A model generated the notes under the pieces. It was not told where the DNA came from and did not search any database. It saw only the letters and a program-made list of their open reading frames with translations. DNA of 64,000 nucleotides from assembly GCF_025971925.1 (NCBI RefSeq), contig NZ_JAPDHV010000001.1:186001-250000 (forward strand), read 5' to 3'. The stretch comes from Chryseobacterium oryctis. GTDB taxonomy: Bacteria; Bacteroidota; Bacteroidia; Flavobacteriales; Weeksellaceae. The position numbers were made by a program, and so were the translations under genes. Shown piece after piece: positions 36,361 to 46,959 of this stretch. The first letter of the stretch is position 1; each line of letters opens with the position of its first letter.

Positions 36361-37713
36361 CTATCTAATTTTATAATTATATTTTACAAATGGTTGCAAT
36401 ATAGTGAGTATTACAATAAAAAAAAGTATTGGATATAACCCCTGCGTAATAGCTGATAAAATATCTCCTCTTATTGCAAGTAAAGATGCCAGAAAACATA
36501 ACAACGCAATTAAAAGAGAAACATAATTGTCTGATAATAAAAAAGTATTTACAATTTTGGTGAGTAGTCCGGCATATAATCCCATTAAAAAAGAATATAA
36601 TATTAAACCTAAAATACCTTCATTTGCCCAACCCTCTCCTGCTATTCCCGCTGCATTAGACCATTTAAAATCTGCTAAATATTCATAATCAAAATTTTGT
36701 CCACCAAATTTCACTTCAGTTAAAGCAACACCAAAACCAACCGGTTTTTGCTTCCATATACTTCTAGGAATTGGATTAAATAAAACTGCTTTCAGGGTAT
36801 AATTAAGAGGTAAAAAACTCACTGAGGAACCAAAAGTTTCAATACATTTATTATAATCAATTAATAATAGATCACCTTCTGCAGAATTATATTCCTTTTG
36901 TGATTCTGAAAAATCCATTTCTGCAATGGTCTTCTGAAGCATTTCTAAGTTATCAATTTCTTTATTTCTAATTGATGATAAAGCCAAAAATGACAAGAAT
37001 ACAATAGAAGCTGGAAAAAGAAGTTTTACATTTAAAAATAAACTTTTAATAACAAGCTTTTTATTTTTAATACTTACAATTATATTAGCTAATATAATAA
37101 TGATTAATAATGAAATAATTGCACCTCTAGTTCCTCTCGGAAAAGCTGCAAGAGCTAAAGCAAAAAAACTGAGATTAAGATATAAAGAATTTGTCTTAAA
37201 TCTAGCATTATTATAACTTAATACAAACAATATTAATGATGATAACGAGTACAATGAAAATATAATAATAGTTAAGAATGTAGGAACATTCTCTTTTTCA
37301 GGAAGTCTGTAATAAAATCTAGTGGCAGCCTTATCAAAAGATCCATAAAGCCATGTATTAAACGAAAAATCTAAAATAACATATAAAAGAACAATTAAAA
37401 AAAGATAAAATTGTTGCTTAGACCTAAGCGGTTTTATATTAAATTTATGAAAAGCAGCATTCTTATTGTTAATAAACCCAATAATTCTTTTATGCGGTCT
37501 TTTACTAATTATATAGGCTGTCGAAGTAAAAATGATAAATGATAAAAACAATAATAGTTCCGATTTCTCCGTAAGCTCTACATCTTGTTTGATTCCGAAA
37601 AAAAATATAAATATAACGTTCATACAAAATAAGGGATCTGTAATAGATTTAAATCCTTTATTAATAACGATCGCTAATAAGAAAAATATTGCAAAATATC
37701 CTGCAAATGTCAT
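36361..37713 (-). CDS. wzy: Wzy-like oligosaccharide repeat-unit polymerase
   Basis: A 450-residue inner-membrane protein with about 11 or 12 membrane helices and a large periplasmic loop (about residues 245-365: SSIRNKEIDNLEM to EYLADFKWSNAAG). That topology is typical of Wzy and O-antigen polymerases, which join repeat units in the periplasm. FPRGTRGAII near residue 190 and NPIPRSIWKQKPVG in the loop resemble the O-antigen ligase/polymerase family. Sequence similarity in Wzy is always low, so the call rests on topology and on Wzx, Wza and Wzc in the cluster. Confidence 0.72.
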   Translation of the reverse strand: MTFAGYFAIFFLLAIVINKGFKSITDPLFCMNVIFIFFFGIKQDVELTEKSELLLFLSFIIFTSTAYIISKRPHKRIIGFINNKNAAFHKFNIKPLRSKQQFYLFLIVLLYVILDFSFNTWLYGSFDKAATRFYYRLPEKENVPTFLTIIIFSLYSLSSLILFVLSYNNARFKTNSLYLNLSFFALALAAFPRGTRGAIISLLIIIILANIIVSIKNKKLVIKSLFLNVKLLFPASIVFLSFLALSSIRNKEIDNLEMLQKTIAEMDFSESQKEYNSAEGDLLLIDYNKCIETFGSSVSFLPLNYTLKAVLFNPIPRSIWKQKPVGFGVALTEVKFGGQNFDYEYLADFKWSNAAGIAGEGWANEGILGLILYSFLMGLYAGLLTKIVNTFLLSDNYVSLLIALLCFLASLLAIRGDILSAITQGLYPILFFIVILTILQPFVKYNYKIR

Positions 37714-37716
37714 TTA

Positions 37717-38880
37717 TTACTCTTTTAGTTTTTTAATAAGAAATTCAAGTATTCTATCACTAGACATACCATCTCCATAAGGATTGTTTGCCTTTGACAT
37801 AGAGTTGTAATGGTTCTCATTATCTAACAATAAAGAAACTCCCTCTATAATTTTGTTGTACTGTGTACCTACAAGCTGAACCGTTCCAGCTTCAACTGCT
37901 TCTGGACGTTCTGTATTATCTCGCATAACCAAAACTGGTTTTCCAAGTCCTGGAGCTTCTTCTTGTATTCCTCCGCTATCAGTTAATACCAAATAACTTT
38001 TTTTCATTAAAAAAATAAAAGGTAAATAATCCAATGGCTCAATAAAAAATATGTTATCTGGTTTCTCATCACCAAAAATATCATTTATAGGTTTCCTCAC
38101 ATTAGGATTTAAATGCATTGGATAAACAAAATCTACAGAAGGATATGAATTGGCTAATGTTTTAAGAGCTTTGCATATACTAAGAAAACCCTCCCCGAAA
38201 TTCTCTCGTCGGTGCCCAGTTATCAAAACTAAACGCCTACCATTATTATTCAGACGTTGGTAATCATACCCAAAATCATTAAGTATTCCTCCTATTTTTT
38301 CCGATAATTGATTGCTGTTCTCTATTTTTTTAACCACCCATTGTAATGCATCTATAACTGTATTACCTGTTACAACAATACTGTCTTCTGACACTTTTTC
38401 ATCTAATAAATTTTGATGACTCAATTTAGTTGGAGCAAAATGATATGTCGCAATACGTCCGGTTAGCTGACGGTTTATTTCCTCAGGCCATGGACTATAA
38501 ATATTATGAGTTCTTAAACCTGCTTCAATATGTGCTACAGGTATTTTTTGATAGAATGCAGCCAATGCTACAGCCATAGAAGTTGTTGTATCTCCATGTA
38601 CAAAAACTAAGTCAGGTTTTACCTCTCTAAGGATATCACGCATTTTGACTAATACTATTGAAGTAACATCGTACAAATCTTGTCCTTGTTTCATAATATT
38701 CAAATCAAAATCAGGAATTATTTCAAATAATCTCAAAACCTGATCCAGCATCTCTCTATGTTGACCTGTCACACAAACCGAAGTCTCAAAGATATCAGAA
38801 TGTTGTTTAAATTTATTGACCAATGGAGCCATTTTTATCGCTTCAGGACGAGTACCAAATACTATAAGAACTTTTTTCAT
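37717..38880 (-). CDS. wecB: UDP-N-acetylglucosamine 2-epimerase (non-hydrolysing)
   Basis: Interconverts UDP-GlcNAc and UDP-ManNAc. The 387-residue GT-B-like protein has the family's FGTRPEAIKMAPLV opening, VFVHGDTTTSMAVALAAFY, PVAHIEAGLRT, and the catalytic and UDP-binding motifs LITGHRRENFG and LTDSGGIQEEAP. It is full length. The partner dehydrogenase in this cluster (42665-43966) looks more like a UDP-GlcNAc/GalNAc 6-dehydrogenase, so the use of the UDP-ManNAc is unclear. Confidence 0.9.
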   Translation of the reverse strand: MKKVLIVFGTRPEAIKMAPLVNKFKQHSDIFETSVCVTGQHREMLDQVLRLFEIIPDFDLNIMKQGQDLYDVTSIVLVKMRDILREVKPDLVFVHGDTTTSMAVALAAFYQKIPVAHIEAGLRTHNIYSPWPEEINRQLTGRIATYHFAPTKLSHQNLLDEKVSEDSIVVTGNTVIDALQWVVKKIENSNQLSEKIGGILNDFGYDYQRLNNNGRRLVLITGHRRENFGEGFLSICKALKTLANSYPSVDFVYPMHLNPNVRKPINDIFGDEKPDNIFFIEPLDYLPFIFLMKKSYLVLTDSGGIQEEAPGLGKPVLVMRDNTERPEAVEAGTVQLVGTQYNKIIEGVSLLLDNENHYNSMSKANNPYGDGMSSDRILEFLIKKLKE

Positions 38881-38882
38881 AA

Positions 38883-40172
38883 TTAAATTGTAATTTTAAA
38901 GGTTATAAATCCTTGTAAAATTGAATGTAAGAGGTAGCTTAGTAAAAATGCATAACTTAATCCTAAAGCACCTAAATTTAGATATTCTATAAATATATAA
39001 GCTATTATAAGGAAACTCATTCCCCAAAATAGATTCACTCCAAAACCTAGCCACATTTTAGCTTTACTGGCTATTACTTGCCCTAATACACTATTAACCG
39101 TCTGTAGTATCGCCGCTAAAAGCAAAACTCTTAGAGGCAAATAACTTGTAAAATTACTTCCATATAATTTAAGTATAAAAGGCGCTAAAAGTATAATAAA
39201 TAATGTTAAAATTATCACGACTCCACAATTCACTAAAAGATTTAATTTCAACAATTTCTTATACTGCGAACCTGAATCTTCCGATAAAGTATTAGAAAGC
39301 ATAGGTAGAATAATAGAACCTATAGAATTTGGAATGAACAAAACCATCAAATACCATTGTTCTGAAACATCAAAAATAGCCATTTCTCCAAAGCCATTAG
39401 TTCTTACCAATAAAGCTTTGCCTAGCCAAATTACAGGCATTGCAACAAAAGTTGACAACATTGCTGGAAGTGAGAATTTTATAAAAATATTTTTTATCTC
39501 TGATGTAAAAATTTTAGTATTATATAAGGTAGGGCCAAAATGTTTTTTTATTGAGATTTGATTAAGAATAACAAAAACACCTGCAGAGATTCCCAAAGAA
39601 ACGATCACTCCATCAGCTCCCCATACTAATGCTCCTAAAATTATAAATAAAAACTGGACAATGCCATAAACTAAATTATTAATACCAAGCCTTTTAAAAT
39701 CCTCAAATCCTGTCAGAGTTCCGCTCTGTGCACTAGAAATCGTTGTAAAAAACAAAGCAATAATGCACAATCTTAATGAGAACGATAATTCTGTAGTTCC
39801 AAAGGACGTTTGAGAAATTATATTATTGAAAAGAAATACAATAGCCGATATAATCATTCCAAAAATTAACGCAACCTGGTTAGATGCCCTATGAATTTGG
39901 TAAGCTTTTTCTCTATTACTATTTCTATAATACGCAACATATCTTGCTGCAGTAAGCCCCATTCCCATACTAGAAAATACCATAAACATAGTAATGGTGG
40001 AACGCAGTACACCTATTTTACCATATTCCTCCTTACCTATAATTCTAGCGACAATTATAAAAGCAACTAACATTAGTATCTTTCCAGATACTGTCCCAAT
40101 TAAAGACCATGAAGCACTTTTTACAAATCTCTGAATGTGGGGTAAACCTAGTAAACTTTTAATTTTATTCAA
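38883..40172 (-). CDS. wzx: Repeat-unit flippase, Wzx-like
   Basis: A 429-residue inner-membrane protein with about 12 helices of the polysaccharide transporter (MATE/PST) fold. The N-terminal helix pair starts SASWSLIGTVSGKILMLVAF; IIGKEEYGKIGVLRSTITMF is the usual first-loop signature. It flips the lipid-linked repeat unit to the periplasmic face. It is in a 3-bp run with wecB. Confidence 0.83.
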   Translation of the reverse strand: MNKIKSLLGLPHIQRFVKSASWSLIGTVSGKILMLVAFIIVARIIGKEEYGKIGVLRSTITMFMVFSSMGMGLTAARYVAYYRNSNREKAYQIHRASNQVALIFGMIISAIVFLFNNIISQTSFGTTELSFSLRLCIIALFFTTISSAQSGTLTGFEDFKRLGINNLVYGIVQFLFIILGALVWGADGVIVSLGISAGVFVILNQISIKKHFGPTLYNTKIFTSEIKNIFIKFSLPAMLSTFVAMPVIWLGKALLVRTNGFGEMAIFDVSEQWYLMVLFIPNSIGSIILPMLSNTLSEDSGSQYKKLLKLNLLVNCGVVIILTLFIILLAPFILKLYGSNFTSYLPLRVLLLAAILQTVNSVLGQVIASKAKMWLGFGVNLFWGMSFLIIAYIFIEYLNLGALGLSYAFLLSYLLHSILQGFITFKITI

Positions 40173-40229
40173 TGTATTCTATATTGATTGGCAAGTGTTT
40201 GTTTATAGAGTTGTTAAAATATTAGAAAA

Positions 40230-42599
40230 TTACATTCTAAATCTATCTTTTATTTTATCAAACCAGTTTTTCTCCTCAGCCGAATATCCATACCCATATT
40301 TATTACCATATCCAAAATAGTCTCTATCTACATCATTTAATACGAAGCCAACGTTTTTAATTTTACCACTCTCTATATTATTATTTGCAAAATCAATAAG
40401 AGCTTTTTCAGTATATTGAGAACGTGTAACATATAAAGTAGCATCCGCCATTTCAGCAAATAAGAATGTATCTGTTACTAACATTAATGGAGCTGTATCT
40501 AAAATTATGTAATCATATCTAGACTTCAGCTGTTCCAATAACGTTTCATAACGACCATTAGTTAACAATTCAGTAGGATTTGGAGGTATACTTCCTGAAT
40601 ATATTACATCTAAATATGGGTTGAAAGTAGACACATGAATAATATCTTCCAAAGAAGTTTGATTATCATACAAAAACTCTGTAAGCCCTGTTAAACCTTT
40701 TCTTGCAGGGTTATATCTTTGAAGCTGAGGATTTCTAATATCTGATCCAATAATAATCACTTTCTTGTTTGGTGTGGCCATTGTAAGTGCTAAATTAACA
40801 GATACAAAAGTTTTTCCCTCTCCTTTTACAGTAGACGTAACGAACACAACTTTTGCCTGCTTTTTGGGAAGCATAAAATTCATATTGGTAATCAATATTC
40901 TAAATGCTTCTGCCATTGGCGACAGATCATTAACCTGTATCAATTCTGATTGTCCCTTTACTAATCTTGGAATTTCTCCAATAACAGGTTTGTTTGATGA
41001 CAATTTTTCAAGATCATGTTTTGTCTTGACTTTATTGTTTAATATTTCTTTAAAGTAAATAATTACAAATGGTAATAATAAACCACATATAAGAGCTCCC
41101 AATAGAGTCGTCATTTTTTTTGGAGCTATAGGCTTTGGCGAAGCATAGGCATAATCAACTATCCTTGCCTTATCTGCCGTTACAGCCAAGGAAATGGCTG
41201 TTTCTTCTCTTTTCTGTAATAACAATAAATACAAACTTTCCTTAATCTGCTGTTGTCTTTCTATATCTCTAAATAGCTTTTCTTGACTTGGCATTTTAAG
41301 AATTTTTGAAGCAACTTTATTTTGCTCTGCAAGATATTGATTCTTTGCAAACTGAAGCCCACTTCTAGTTTTATTAAGACTCTCAATAACAGAAGATCTC
41401 ATTGCTGAAATTTGATTATTAAGATCTATAACCAATGGATTTTGAGGTGTTGCATTTTCTAATAACCTATTACGCTCAATAACTAATTGATTATAAGCAG
41501 AAATATTATTTGCTGCTTCAGGATTTTGAAGTCCAACATTTGTCGGAAGAACTTGACCATTCCCTTGTTTAGACATAAATCCTATCAACGCATTGGTAAG
41601 ATCTAACTGTGAATCTACCTCTATTTGCTTTGCTCGAGCCTCTGCAGAACTCTCCAATCCAATTTTAGCTTCCGTTGCAAGATCGGTAATCTGATTTGAA
41701 CTTTTAAATCGTTCTTTACGATTTTCAACCTCTCCCAAATCATTAGCAATTATATTAATTCTCTCATCTATAAAATCACGAGTGACCTCAGACTCTGAAT
41801 TTTTATCTTTAATTGCATCATTATTATAAACTTTAACTAAATTATTGAGGATAGCTTTAGCTTTATCTATATTTTCATAATTTAATGACAAACCAATAAC
41901 TGTAGCATCTTTATTAAGCAGACTAACATTTAACATTTTTTGCAACGCATTTACAGTTCCCTCCTTAGTAGAATATGTAAAAGAAAAATCCTTTAAATCC
42001 CCAGCTTTAACTTTATTAAAGTTAGGATTCTTTACAAAAATGATGTTTGCGTAAGGAAGACTTATTGTTTTACCGTATGTTGAGACAATTTCTTTAGAAA
42101 ATTCTTCTGAAGTTAGTATAATAGAGTTTTGAGAAAAATTGATATGTATTGGTTCTTTTGGCAAGTCTACAAAAGGTTTTTCATTAACCACTTTAATATC
42201 AAAAGGAGCTGTATCAGCATATAACTCTTTTATCGTCAAACCTTGCTTTGCAAAAATAGAGACTTGTATGTTTAGAGTATTTACAACATCCTGAATAAGT
42301 TTTTTAGATTTGAAAATTTCAATTTCATTTTCAATACTATTCGTTCCCATTCCTCTAAGTCCAGACAGATCCTGAAGAGCTGCAAATTCTCCACCTGCTG
42401 AAGGACTACTTTTTACATCTTTAATAAGAACAGATGATTTTATATTGAAAACCGGAGTTATAAATTTCAAATATACAAAAGTTAAAGATAATGTAATAAT
42501 AGGAATAATAATAAACCAAATCCAGTTCTTAAGATAAGGTTTAATAATTTCCTGAATGTTTATCTCTTTAATCGATTCGTCTGTTGTTGAATTATTCAT
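40230..42599 (-). CDS. wzc: Wzc-like tyrosine autokinase and chain-length regulator
   Basis: Controls polymer length and export in Wzy-dependent capsule assembly. The 789-residue protein has an N-terminal Wzz-like domain with a membrane helix near residues 30-50, a long coiled periplasmic part (about 250-480), and a second helix near residues 505-525. The cytoplasmic BY-kinase contains Walker [11 protein letters not shown], Walker A' [11 protein letters not shown] and [14 protein letters not shown] tail with five clustered tyrosines ([12 protein letters not shown]) is the usual autophosphorylation site. No Wzb phosphatase is next to it. Confidence 0.9.
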   Translation of the reverse strand: MNNSTTDESIKEINIQEIIKPYLKNWIWFIIIPIITLSLTFVYLKFITPVFNIKSSVLIKDVKSSPSAGGEFAALQDLSGLRGMGTNSIENEIEIFKSKKLIQDVVNTLNIQVSIFAKQGLTIKELYADTAPFDIKVVNEKPFVDLPKEPIHINFSQNSIILTSEEFSKEIVSTYGKTISLPYANIIFVKNPNFNKVKAGDLKDFSFTYSTKEGTVNALQKMLNVSLLNKDATVIGLSLNYENIDKAKAILNNLVKVYNNDAIKDKNSESEVTRDFIDERINIIANDLGEVENRKERFKSSNQITDLATEAKIGLESSAEARAKQIEVDSQLDLTNALIGFMSKQGNGQVLPTNVGLQNPEAANNISAYNQLVIERNRLLENATPQNPLVIDLNNQISAMRSSVIESLNKTRSGLQFAKNQYLAEQNKVASKILKMPSQEKLFRDIERQQQIKESLYLLLLQKREETAISLAVTADKARIVDYAYASPKPIAPKKMTTLLGALICGLLLPFVIIYFKEILNNKVKTKHDLEKLSSNKPVIGEIPRLVKGQSELIQVNDLSPMAEAFRILITNMNFMLPKKQAKVVFVTSTVKGEGKTFVSVNLALTMATPNKKVIIIGSDIRNPQLQRYNPARKGLTGLTEFLYDNQTSLEDIIHVSTFNPYLDVIYSGSIPPNPTELLTNGRYETLLEQLKSRYDYIILDTAPLMLVTDTFLFAEMADATLYVTRSQYTEKALIDFANNNIESGKIKNVGFVLNDVDRDYFGYGNKYGYGYSAEEKNWFDKIKDRFRM

Positions 42600-42664
42600 T
42601 TAAAATAATATTATATATAATTTTAATAATTACAGTCAATGTAAAAGGAAGATGTCAATTAATT

Positions 42665-43966
42665 CTATAATCTAGCATCTACCATATTTCTGTCTAGGCA
42701 TGATTTTGTATCAAATACAATTGTATTCTCATTTTTTAGACTCTCCAAATTCATTGTAAGGAATTCTCTATGAGATACAGCAATAATAATTGAATCATAT
42801 TTAGTATTACTATTCAATTCCTCAAGCAAGTTAATTCCATACTCTTCTTTCACTTCCTGATTATTTGCCCATGGATCATAAACATCTATATTAATACCAT
42901 AATCAAGCAGTTCTTTATAAATATCAAAAACCTTTGTATTTCTAATATCAGGACAGTTTTCTTTAAAAGTTACTCCCAAAATTAAAGATTTAGAGTTTTT
43001 GATAACCCCTCCTTTCGAAATTAATAATTTGACAACCTTAGAAGCAATAAATTTAGCAATTGAGTCATTAACTCTTCGTCCTGATAAAATTACATCAGGA
43101 TGATATCCTAATTGTTCTGCTTTATGTGCAAGATAATAAGGGTCAACAGATATACAATGTCCTCCTACTAATCCTGGTTTGTATTTTAAGAAATTGTATT
43201 TTGTGCCAGCTGCTTCCAATACATCAGTTGTATCAATTCCTATTCTATCAAATATTAATGCCAGCTCATTTACAAATGAAATATTAACATCTCTTTGTGC
43301 ATTTTCTATCGCTTTAGAAGCTTCTGCAACTTTAATACTTGGTGCAAGGTGAGTCCCTGCTGTAATTATTTTTTTATATAAACCATCAATCTCAATAGCT
43401 ACTTCAGGAGTAGAACCTGAAGTTACTTTCATGACAGACGTTAAAGTATTAATTTTATCACCTGGGTTTATTCTTTCAGGAGAATAACCTACAAAAAAAT
43501 CCTCATTAAAGTTTAATCCTGAATATTTTTCTAATACAGGAACACATTCTTCTTCTGTACAACCAGGAAAAACAGTAGACTCATATATAATAATATCTCC
43601 TTTTTTAATAATCTCTCCCAACATTTTTGAAGCTGATAGTAAAGGCTTTAAATCTGGAGCATTAAACTGGTCAATTGGCGTAGGTACAGTGACAATAAAA
43701 ACATTACAATTAGATATTTCATCTAAATTAGAAGTTGCCTTATATCCTATTTCACCATTAGTTTTATCATATTTTTCTAATGAAACTTTGAGCTTTTTTA
43801 AATCTGCTTCGCGAGTAATATCATCCCCATTATTTAGTTCGTCAATTCTATTCGTATTAATATCAAACCCCAACACAGGATAATGAGATGCAAATTCTAA
43901 TGACAAAGGTAACCCCACATAACCTTGCCCAATAATTGCTATCTTATATTGTTTATTTTTAATCAT
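42665..43966 (-). CDS. Nucleotide-sugar 6-dehydrogenase, TviB/WbpO-like
   Basis: Oxidises a UDP-HexNAc to the uronic acid with two NAD. The 433-residue protein has the Rossmann motif GQGYVGLPLSLEF, the linker FIVTVPTPID, ESTVFPGCTEEE, and the catalytic Cys in GGHCISVDPYYLAHKAEQLG. The C-terminal domain contains KENCPDIRNTKVFDIY. The VDPYYLAHKA wording is closer to TviB/WbpO (UDP-GlcNAc or UDP-GalNAc) than to WecC (UDP-ManNAc). The exact substrate is inferred. Confidence 0.85.
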   Translation of the reverse strand: MIKNKQYKIAIIGQGYVGLPLSLEFASHYPVLGFDINTNRIDELNNGDDITREADLKKLKVSLEKYDKTNGEIGYKATSNLDEISNCNVFIVTVPTPIDQFNAPDLKPLLSASKMLGEIIKKGDIIIYESTVFPGCTEEECVPVLEKYSGLNFNEDFFVGYSPERINPGDKINTLTSVMKVTSGSTPEVAIEIDGLYKKIITAGTHLAPSIKVAEASKAIENAQRDVNISFVNELALIFDRIGIDTTDVLEAAGTKYNFLKYKPGLVGGHCISVDPYYLAHKAEQLGYHPDVILSGRRVNDSIAKFIASKVVKLLISKGGVIKNSKSLILGVTFKENCPDIRNTKVFDIYKELLDYGINIDVYDPWANNQEVKEEYGINLLEELNSNTKYDSIIIAVSHREFLTMNLESLKNENTIVFDTKSCLDRNMVDARL

Positions 43967-44056
43967 TTTTGTATTTTATATATACATTTAAGTAAAATAT
44001 CAAAACTTAAAATGCTATTACTATTTTTGATTTATTAAATTAACAGGAAATCAAGA

Positions 44057-44875
44057 TTATTTTTTTATCAAACTCACTACTACGGCTGCTGCCGTAATTG
44101 CAATAGAGGCTGCTGTTAAATAAAGTCCTGTATTTGGATTCTGTTTCGCTTGTATATCTTTCGTATTATTTGCTGCAACTATAATTGCATCACCTTGTTT
44201 TAGATTATAATAAGGTGAATTAATAAGATTTGCATCTTGTAAATTCACTTTACCATGAGTAACTTGACCGTTTTCTGTTCTAATAACTAATACCTCATCT
44301 CTTTTCCCATACATCGTTAAATCCCCAGCCATTCCCAAAGCATTTAAAATTGTCCCTTGGCCATTGGAGATAGTGTAATCACCTTGTCTATTAACTTCTC
44401 CTAAAATTGTTACTTTAAAATTTGCTAATCTAATGTTTATTGTTGGATTGATTACATATCTTTCCATCTTTTCTTTTAGATCTTGTTTTAAATCAACTAA
44501 GGTTTTTCCTATTGTATTTATGGAACCTAAAATTGGAAAATCAATATTACCATTAGCATCAACTATATACGTAGGACCTGATAAAGTTGTCATACCTTGG
44601 TTAGGCATATTACCTCCAGCGGTAACATTTCCTTGAATCATTTCCGATGAAGAATAGTTTTGATTGAATGGTTTAACAACATCCATATCTTTTGCCGTAA
44701 TAAGAATAACTAACTGATCTCCTGACTGTATTGTAGAATTAGAATTTTTCGCAGACGATTCTATTGCAATATTTTCTATATTCTGCATATAATTCAAATC
44801 ATTTTTAGCATTTTGATTGACTTTACAAGAAACTAATGTCAATACACAAAATATAGTTAAAATTTTACCTTTCAT
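44057..44875 (-). CDS. wza: Polysaccharide export outer-membrane protein, Wza-like
   Basis: Forms the export channel that meets Wzc. It has 272 residues from MKGKILTIFCV, with a lipoprotein signal and lipobox Cys in LTLVSCKV near residue 17. Poly_export motifs follow: STIQSGDQLVILI, then GNIDFPILGSINTIGKTLVD, then an SLBB domain (FKVTILGEVNRQGDYTI). A last hydrophobic stretch (YLTAASIAITAAAVVVSLI) ends it. The start at 44893 adds six residues without reason. Confidence 0.87.
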   Translation of the reverse strand: MKGKILTIFCVLTLVSCKVNQNAKNDLNYMQNIENIAIESSAKNSNSTIQSGDQLVILITAKDMDVVKPFNQNYSSSEMIQGNVTAGGNMPNQGMTTLSGPTYIVDANGNIDFPILGSINTIGKTLVDLKQDLKEKMERYVINPTINIRLANFKVTILGEVNRQGDYTISNGQGTILNALGMAGDLTMYGKRDEVLVIRTENGQVTHGKVNLQDANLINSPYYNLKQGDAIIVAANNTKDIQAKQNPNTGLYLTAASIAITAAAVVVSLIKK

Positions 44876-44911
44876 AAATTTAAAATTGTACAAATATACG
44901 TTTATATTTTA

Positions 44912-46840
44912 CTACTTATCTAGTACCTCATAGATTGAGTTATTACTTTTAAACTCTGGAACAATCGTTTTTAAAATCTTTACAACCTCTACTTTATCTC
45001 TTCTTATAGAAGCTTTAGTAACCAAGTTAACTAAAGAATTTATTTCTTCAAATCCGACAGTAGGATCTTTAGATACCATGATCTTTTCATTATGAGTAGG
45101 AAGTGTTTTAGCATTATCACTTAACAACTCTTCATATAACTTTTCTCCAGGTCTTAAACCAGTATAAACTATCTTAATATCAATATTAGGTTCAAAACCA
45201 GATAGTTTTATCATTCTTTTTGCTAAGTCTAATATTTTTACCGGCTCTCCCATATCAAAAACAAAAATTTCACCACCTTTACCCATTGTTCCTGCTTGTA
45301 ATACTAGCTCACAAGCTTCAGGAATTGTCATAAAATATCTTACAATATCAGGATGAGTAATCGTTACCGGACCTCCTGCCTCTATTTGCCTCTTAAAGTG
45401 TGGAATAACAGAACCATTTGATCCTAAAACATTTCCAAATCTTGTCGTTATAAACTTAGTTGTATTTCCTTCAACATTTTGCAATGATTGCACAAACAAT
45501 TCAGCAGCTCTTTTAGACGCTCCCATAACGTTGGTAGGATTTACAGCCTTGTCTGTAGAAACCATTACAAATCTGTTTACTTTATACTGGCTTGATAAAG
45601 TTGCAATATTTTTTGAACCTAAAATATTTACTAAAATTGCTTCATGAGGATTTTCTTCAACTAAAGGCACATGCTTATAAGCTGCAGCATGATAAACCAT
45701 TGAAAAGTCGTAAGTTTGAAATAAAGGCTCAATTCTATGCCTATTAGAAACATCTGCAAGTACAAATTTGAACCTGATATGTGGAAACTTTTCTTTCATT
45801 TCCAGCTCTATATCATATAACGGAGTTTCAGCCTGATCCAATACAACAATCAGAGATGGATTAAACTGGGCAACCTGTCTCACAATTTCACTTCCAATAG
45901 AACCTGCACCACCAGTCACCAAAACATTTCTATTAAAATGACGACTTTTCACCTCTTCATTTTCTATTTTGATTGGCTTCCTATTCAATAAATCTTCAAT
46001 CTGAAGATTTCGGATAGAACCTCCTAAATCGCTATCTCTCAACTTTTGTACAGAAGGAGCTTTGAAAATATGCAAATCTTTTTCTAAAAATAAATTCACC
46101 CATGAGTTCATCTCATCTTTAGACATCATTTCTTTTACAATCAAAACCCCATCAATAATAAGTTCTTCTTTAGTATTTCTTTCAATTTTTTCTTTTTCAA
46201 AAATTGGTTTCCCAAGTAAAGATGCTCTTTTAGAATCTGTTCTTTGAGTAAGGAAACCTACAACCTGATACGGCAAACTTGGATTATCTAAAATGGCTCT
46301 GGCAATAGCAATTGACTGTTCATCAATTCCTAAAACCAAAATTCTTTTTTTCAAAGCACTTCTTCTGTACTCCCTCACAATATGAAAAAACTCCTTAACA
46401 TATAATCTGAAAAGAAATAAACCCATAAAAGAAATGATAAAATACAGAACGAGATATGGTGTAAGAATAAACTTCTCTCCACCAATCCAAAAATAAAGAA
46501 TATTGGCAGTTCCTATAATAAACAATGTACAGAAACACGCCATCAAAAGCTTAAACAAATCTATAAAAGTAGAGTGCCTTATAATTCCTGCAAATGTTTT
46601 GAAAATATACATAAATAATACATTTATCAAAATAATACATGTAAAAACAAAGTTTTTATTATGATGATAAATAAACTCTCTCTGTGTAATTTTCTCTATA
46701 ATATACGTTGAAAGAAATAAAGATACTACCAAGATAATAATATCTATTACCAATATTATCCATCTAGGAAGATATCTTACGTCTGATAAGTTGACAACAT
46801 TATCTCCTGCAAATATTTTTTTTCTCAGAGAATTATACAT
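44912..46840 (-). CDS. UDP-HexNAc 4,6-dehydratase, CapD/WbpM type
   Basis: A 642-residue membrane-bound enzyme making UDP-4-keto-6-deoxy-HexNAc, the branch point to QuiNAc, FucNAc or bacillosamine-type sugars. Four N-terminal membrane helices (about residues 27-150) precede a CoA-binding-like Rossmann domain. The catalytic SDR domain has NVLVTGGAGSIGSEIVRQ near residue 312, VYHAAAYKHVPLVEENP and VSTDKAVNPTNVMGASKRAAE. Full length for WbpM/FlaA1 large forms. It lies downstream of the DegT gene, with a possible promoter between them. Confidence 0.9.
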   Translation of the reverse strand: MYNSLRKKIFAGDNVVNLSDVRYLPRWIILVIDIIILVVSLFLSTYIIEKITQREFIYHHNKNFVFTCIILINVLFMYIFKTFAGIIRHSTFIDLFKLLMACFCTLFIIGTANILYFWIGGEKFILTPYLVLYFIISFMGLFLFRLYVKEFFHIVREYRRSALKKRILVLGIDEQSIAIARAILDNPSLPYQVVGFLTQRTDSKRASLLGKPIFEKEKIERNTKEELIIDGVLIVKEMMSKDEMNSWVNLFLEKDLHIFKAPSVQKLRDSDLGGSIRNLQIEDLLNRKPIKIENEEVKSRHFNRNVLVTGGAGSIGSEIVRQVAQFNPSLIVVLDQAETPLYDIELEMKEKFPHIRFKFVLADVSNRHRIEPLFQTYDFSMVYHAAAYKHVPLVEENPHEAILVNILGSKNIATLSSQYKVNRFVMVSTDKAVNPTNVMGASKRAAELFVQSLQNVEGNTTKFITTRFGNVLGSNGSVIPHFKRQIEAGGPVTITHPDIVRYFMTIPEACELVLQAGTMGKGGEIFVFDMGEPVKILDLAKRMIKLSGFEPNIDIKIVYTGLRPGEKLYEELLSDNAKTLPTHNEKIMVSKDPTVGFEEINSLVNLVTKASIRRDKVEVVKILKTIVPEFKSNNSIYEVLDK

Positions 46841-46912
46841 TGTCTTTATTTGTATTCATATTAATTAAGTTGTAAAATACACCATCCTCTAATGGCAGTA
46901 GCCCTATTTTTG

Positions 46913-46920
46913 CAAAATTA
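46913..46920 (-). promoter_or_regulatory. Possible -7 promoter element before capD-like gene
   Basis: TAATTTTG on the minus strand matches TAnnTTTG, about 73 bp upstream of the CapD-like start. I saw no clear -33 TTG, so it is tentative. It would give the cluster a start separate from the DegT gene. Confidence 0.35.
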
Positions 46921-46959
46921 AAATAAAATTTCATCTATGCTTTATATTTAAAAAATAAT